DNA from: Halieaceae bacterium
GTDB taxonomy: Bacteria; Pseudomonadota; Gammaproteobacteria; Pseudomonadales; Halieaceae
DNA length: 14,635 nt
Assembly: GCA_002705465.1 (NCBI GenBank)
Contig: PAGS01000028.1
Span: forward strand, 15,661-30,295
Direction: 5' to 3'
How positions within the stretch are numbered: position 1 is the stretch's first letter; each line of letters opens with the position of its first letter. Shown in pieces: positions 11,960 through 14,635 of the stretch. Position numbers and translations under genes: made by a program. The notes beneath the pieces are model-generated. The model ran no database searches. It worked only from the letters and a program-made list of their open reading frames with translations, and was not told where the DNA came from.

Positions 11960-12609
11960 GCCAGCAAGGCATCGGCATGACGTCGCAGCGGACTCGGGAG
12001 CGGCTGATCCAGCGATTGATGGATCAAGGGATTACGCAGTTCGAGGTGCTGGAGGCGATCAGGAGTGTACCAAGGCATCTGTTTGTCGATGAGGCCTTGG
12101 CGCACCGCTCGTACGAGGACACGGCTTTACCGATCGGGTACGGACAAACGCTCTCGCAACCCTACATGGTGGCGAGAATGAGCCAGCTTGCGTTGGCGCA
12201 GGGTCGGCCCAAAAAAGTGTTGGAGTTGGGGAGTGGCTCGGGGTACCAGACCGCGATTCTGGCGAATTTGGTTGATGAGATCTGTGCCATCGAGCGTATC
12301 AAGCCGCTGGTAGAGCGCGCCCGCAGGCAGTTGCGTACTTTGCGGATACGCAACGTACGCCTGCGTCATGGAGACGGTCTTGAGGGCTGGCCCGGCGAGG
12401 CCCCGTTTGATCTGATTCTGGGAGCGGCGGCACCTGAGCGCGTACCACCGATTTTGCTGGAGCAGTTGGCCCCGGGCGGCCGCCTGATTCTTCCGGTGGG
12501 CGGAGAGCAGCAGCAACTGATTATGGTGACGTACTCGCCGGATGGTTTTGTTGAAGAGATCATCGAAACCGTGAATTTTGTTCCGATGGTCAAGGGTGTG
12601 ACGCGATGA
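11956..12609 (+). CDS. pcm: Protein-L-isoaspartate O-methyltransferase
   Basis: Uses S-adenosylmethionine to methylate L-isoaspartyl residues that form in ageing proteins, which starts their repair to aspartate. Cytoplasmic. The 217 residues (E. coli 208) read very much like the Pseudomonas protein: [48 protein letters not shown], then SAM motif I in [15 protein letters not shown], acidic post-I residue in [15 protein letters not shown] and [14 protein letters not shown], ending with FVPMVKG. Within the [12 protein letters not shown] segment the usual VTAAA is LGAAA, a mild change. The GTG at 11956 overlaps the ispF stop as GTGA and has GGAG seven bases upstream. The ATG at 11977, with AAGG upstream, would match the Pseudomonas start and is a real alternative. 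Its usual partner surE is absent here. Confidence 0.95.
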   Translation: MSQQGIGMTSQRTRERLIQRLMDQGITQFEVLEAIRSVPRHLFVDEALAHRSYEDTALPIGYGQTLSQPYMVARMSQLALAQGRPKKVLELGSGSGYQTAILANLVDEICAIERIKPLVERARRQLRTLRIRNVRLRHGDGLEGWPGEAPFDLILGAAAPERVPPILLEQLAPGGRLILPVGGEQQQLIMVTYSPDGFVEEIIETVNFVPMVKGVTR

Positions 12610-13511
12610 GGGAGTCGGCTCCGGGCATCTTCGCCCGCGGGCTGGCTATGGGTGCCGCCGACATCGTCCCTGGGGTCTCAGGAGGGACGATCGCCCTGAT
12701 CACAGGCATCTATGACCGGCTTATCGCCGCGATCGTGGCTGCGGATACAAGTGCCTTGCAGATGCTGATACGCGGGCGTTGGGCGGTACTCTGGCACCGC
12801 CTCGACGGCGCTTTTTTGAGCACCTTGGTGGCGGGCATTCTCACCGCAATTTTCTCCATGGCTTCATTAATACACTGGTTGCTGGAGGCGCATCCGCAGC
12901 CCCTCTGGGCACTTTTTTCGGGTTTGATTCTGATCAGTGGCATGTTCCTGCTCCAGGAAGAGGCGGTGCTCAATCGGCTCGACCGGGTTCTGGTTTTTGC
13001 GGTGGGCGCGGGCCTGGCAGTGGGCATTGCGCTGATGCCGCCGGTATCCATGCTATCCGGGCTGGTCGGATTCTTCCTTGCCGGCTCGATTGCCATTTGC
13101 GCCATGATTTTGCCAGGCATTTCGGGGAGCTTTATGCTGCTTCTGATGGGCATGTACGCGCCCGTGCTGGCTGCGGTAAAGGGCTTCCAGGTAACAGAGC
13201 TCGTCGTTTTCGCTCTAGGCTGTGGTGTGGGCCTGCTGAGTTTTGCGCGGCTGCTTGACCGCTTGCTTCGCGCCCACCGGTCAATGGCGATGGCCTTTTT
13301 ATGCGGCGTGCTGCTGGGCTCGCTGGTGGCAGTGTGGCCCTGGCGTGTATCGGTCATGTTGGCGTCGGGCGCGGAGCCTGTTGAGGTCACCCGACCGGTT
13401 CTGCCCTTCGATCTGCCTGCGCCGCAGCTTTCGCTCTGCTTGCTGACTTTTTGTGCTGGTATTTTCACGGTGTGGGCAACGCAGAAGATAGCGGGCAGGA
13501 GGGGCGGCTAG
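12606..13511 (+). CDS. DUF368 membrane protein, PopT-type undecaprenyl-phosphate translocase family
   Basis: Recent work showed that DUF368 proteins, named PopT, return undecaprenyl phosphate from the outer to the inner face of the cytoplasmic membrane so that it can be reused for peptidoglycan and other envelope glycans. I transfer that role by family only. The 301 residues are mostly hydrophobic helices. The family signature is clear: GAADIVPGVSGGTIALITGIYDRL (from 16), with VPGVSGG at 21-27, and a second related motif in the other half, LPGISGS at 169-175 with LLLMGMY after it. This points to two inverted-repeat halves with re-entrant loops. The start ATG overlaps the pcm stop (ATGA) and nlpD begins on the base after its stop. 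Neighbours ftsB, ispD/ispF (carrier precursor supply) and nlpD fit an envelope role. E. coli and Pseudomonas have no gene here in my recollection. Confidence 0.9.
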   Translation: MRESAPGIFARGLAMGAADIVPGVSGGTIALITGIYDRLIAAIVAADTSALQMLIRGRWAVLWHRLDGAFLSTLVAGILTAIFSMASLIHWLLEAHPQPLWALFSGLILISGMFLLQEEAVLNRLDRVLVFAVGAGLAVGIALMPPVSMLSGLVGFFLAGSIAICAMILPGISGSFMLLLMGMYAPVLAAVKGFQVTELVVFALGCGVGLLSFARLLDRLLRAHRSMAMAFLCGVLLGSLVAVWPWRVSVMLASGAEPVEVTRPVLPFDLPAPQLSLCLLTFCAGIFTVWATQKIAGRRGG

Positions 13512-14417
13512 ATGACCGGCTGGGCACGTCTCACCATGGCGGTAGCGCTGACTTCGGTATTGGGTGGGTGTGCGGATCACCCCCCCGCGGTGATCGAAAA
13601 CAAGTCGGTTCCAGCTGCCATCGAGACCCCCGAGGTGCGACAGGCGACGGCGCCCGAGCGGGCAGTGGCAGCCGATGTCGGCCAGGTGCTGCAGCGCGGG
13701 CCGAACTATATCGTCCAACCCGGTGACACGCTCTATGCGGTGGCGTTTCGGCTTGGTATGGATTACCGCAACCTCGCGGAAATCAACAATATTGATCCCC
13801 CCTATGTGATCCGCGTATCGCAGTCACTCAAGACGATTGATGCAGGCTCCGGGGCACTTGGTGAGGCTGCTGGCGACCCCACGTCGGTGGCGCCTGCACA
13901 ATCGGTCGCGGTTGAAACCGACCGATTGGGGAGTCCACCGCGGCAGACCTCACCCGCACCTGCAGGTCAGCAAGCCGAGGCCGTTCGGCCCGAGCCCGGA
14001 CCGCCTTCACACACCTTGTCTACCGCGAAATCAGCGATCCCCAGCGGGCCAGTAGACCGCTGGGTTTGGCCGGCGGCTGGTGCGGTCAGCCGGCCGTTTT
14101 CAGACGAGCGCCATAAAGGTATTGACCTCGCTGGCCAACGCGGCGCGCCAGTCATGGCGACGGCGCCCGGTGTCGTCGTCTATGCCGGCACGGGGGTGAC
14201 GGGTTACGGTGCATTATTAATACTGAAGCACAACGACACTTACCTCAGCGCATATGGCCATAACGACGAACTGCTCGCGGTGGAGGGCGAGCAAGTGAAG
14301 GCGGGGCAGGTGATCGCCCGCATGGGCAGTACCGATTCCGATTCAGTGAAGCTGCACTTCGAGATACGCCGCGACGGGCGGCCAGTGAACCCGACCGGGC
14401 TGCTGCCCAGTCGGTAG
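13512..14417 (+). CDS. nlpD: NlpD-type lipoprotein, LysM plus degenerate LytM (M23) domain
   Basis: Septal envelope protein; E. coli NlpD binds peptidoglycan and activates the amidase AmiC during daughter-cell separation. The 301 residues are shorter than E. coli (about 379). The signal peptide ends in the lipobox LGGC (C20); alanine at +2 predicts the outer membrane. A LysM domain spans about 65-108 (YIVQPGDTLYAVAFRLGMDYRNLAEINNI), a proline/alanine-rich linker 110-182, and the LytM domain 184-299. Of the LytM metal and catalytic residues, H201 and D205 (HKGID), H250 (AYGH) and H282 (LHFE) are kept, but the first histidine of the usual HxH is K280. E. coli NlpD also has a broken site there (arginine) and lacks the first histidine too, so an activator rather than a hydrolase is expected. 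It abuts the DUF368 stop with no gap. rpoS, normally next, is absent. Confidence 0.93.
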   Translation: MTGWARLTMAVALTSVLGGCADHPPAVIENKSVPAAIETPEVRQATAPERAVAADVGQVLQRGPNYIVQPGDTLYAVAFRLGMDYRNLAEINNIDPPYVIRVSQSLKTIDAGSGALGEAAGDPTSVAPAQSVAVETDRLGSPPRQTSPAPAGQQAEAVRPEPGPPSHTLSTAKSAIPSGPVDRWVWPAAGAVSRPFSDERHKGIDLAGQRGAPVMATAPGVVVYAGTGVTGYGALLILKHNDTYLSAYGHNDELLAVEGEQVKAGQVIARMGSTDSDSVKLHFEIRRDGRPVNPTGLLPSR

Positions 14418-14422
14418 AGACG

Positions 14423-14635
14423 CTAACGCTCCAGTAGCTCCAGCTTGCCGGGCTTGCCCGCCCAGTCCTCTGCGTCAGGGGCGGGTTCTTTGCGCTCTGT
14501 GATGTTGGGCCAGATCTCTGCGAGTTCGGCGTTAAGTTGCAAGAACGCCTCCTGATCTCCGGGTAACTCATCCTCGGAGAAAATGGCATCGACAGGACAC
14601 TCTGGTTCGCAGAGCGCGCAGTCAATGCACTCATC
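14423..14635 (-). CDS. fdxA: 7Fe-type ferredoxin FdxA; N-terminus cut by window edge
   Basis: Small cytoplasmic electron carrier of the 3Fe-4S/4Fe-4S family (Azotobacter FdI type). Only the last 70 residues lie in the window, of about 107 expected. They begin [21 protein letters not shown], giving the CxxCxxCxxxCP cluster motif with cysteines at local positions 3, 6, 9 and 13. They continue with [16 protein letters not shown] and end [16 protein letters not shown], all typical of proteobacterial FdxA rather than short clostridial ferredoxins. The first cluster half and the start codon lie beyond the right edge. The stop is 5 bases from the nlpD stop on the other strand. In Pseudomonas fdxA also sits beside this block, with rpoS between it and nlpD. 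Confidence 0.93.
   Translation of the reverse strand, partial: DECIDCALCEPECPVDAIFSEDELPGDQEAFLQLNAELAEIWPNITERKEPAPDAEDWAGKPGKLELLER

Noticed and set aside
12710..13468. A 252-codon minus-strand open frame opposite the DUF368 gene
   Set aside because: Antisense of a hydrophobic membrane protein; the translation is rich in serine, threonine, arginine and proline, as expected from such a reversal.
14449..14460. CGGGC-TT-GCCCG palindrome near the fdxA end, considered as a terminator
   Set aside because: It lies within the fdxA coding sequence, allows at most a four-pair stem with a four-base loop, and no T run follows on either strand.

Overview
This window is a stretch of a gammaproteobacterial chromosome, probably from a free-living marine-type lineage related to Pseudomonas or the Halieaceae/Cellvibrionales. 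The support is a gene order close to the Pseudomonas/Escherichia block (accA-tilS-pyrG-kdsA-eno-ftsB-ispD-ispF ... pcm-nlpD ... fdxA), a Pcm N-terminus that reads like the Pseudomonas protein, and an S1 sulfatase next to a peptide transporter. The lineage call is inference from memory of the families; no search was run.

Layout. Positions 1-4181 are on the minus strand: a sulfatase lipoprotein cut off by the left edge, a proton-dependent oligopeptide transporter, and tRNA-dihydrouridine synthase DusC. A 119-base divergent gap (4182-4300) separates them from a plus-strand run of eleven genes: accA and tilS, then after a structured 105-base leader pyrG, kdsA, eno, ftsB, ispD, ispF, pcm, a DUF368 membrane protein and nlpD. 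The run ends 5 bases from the stop of a convergent, edge-truncated fdxA on the minus strand.

Function. The plus-strand run serves envelope building and central metabolism: malonyl-CoA for fatty acids (AccA), the lysidine edit of tRNA-Ile (TilS), CTP (PyrG) used for CMP-Kdo, phospholipid and isoprenoid precursors, Kdo-8-phosphate for lipopolysaccharide (KdsA), phosphoenolpyruvate (Eno, which supplies KdsA's substrate), divisome assembly (FtsB), isoprenoid precursors that lead to undecaprenyl phosphate (IspD, IspF), recycling of that lipid carrier (DUF368/PopT family), and activation of septal amidases (NlpD). From eno to nlpD almost every junction is an overlapping or abutting stop/start, so translation is probably coupled.

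What is unusual is mainly what is missing or replaced. truD and surE are absent between ispF and pcm, a DUF368 gene sits between pcm and nlpD, and rpoS is absent between nlpD and fdxA. The pyrG leader holds two overlapping, mutually exclusive hairpins, the second followed by a T run. The sulfatase looks lower in GC than the core genes. I found no tRNA, rRNA, CRISPR array, insertion sequence or defence system, and no convincing novel multi-gene system. No gene-free stretch exceeds about 160 bases.
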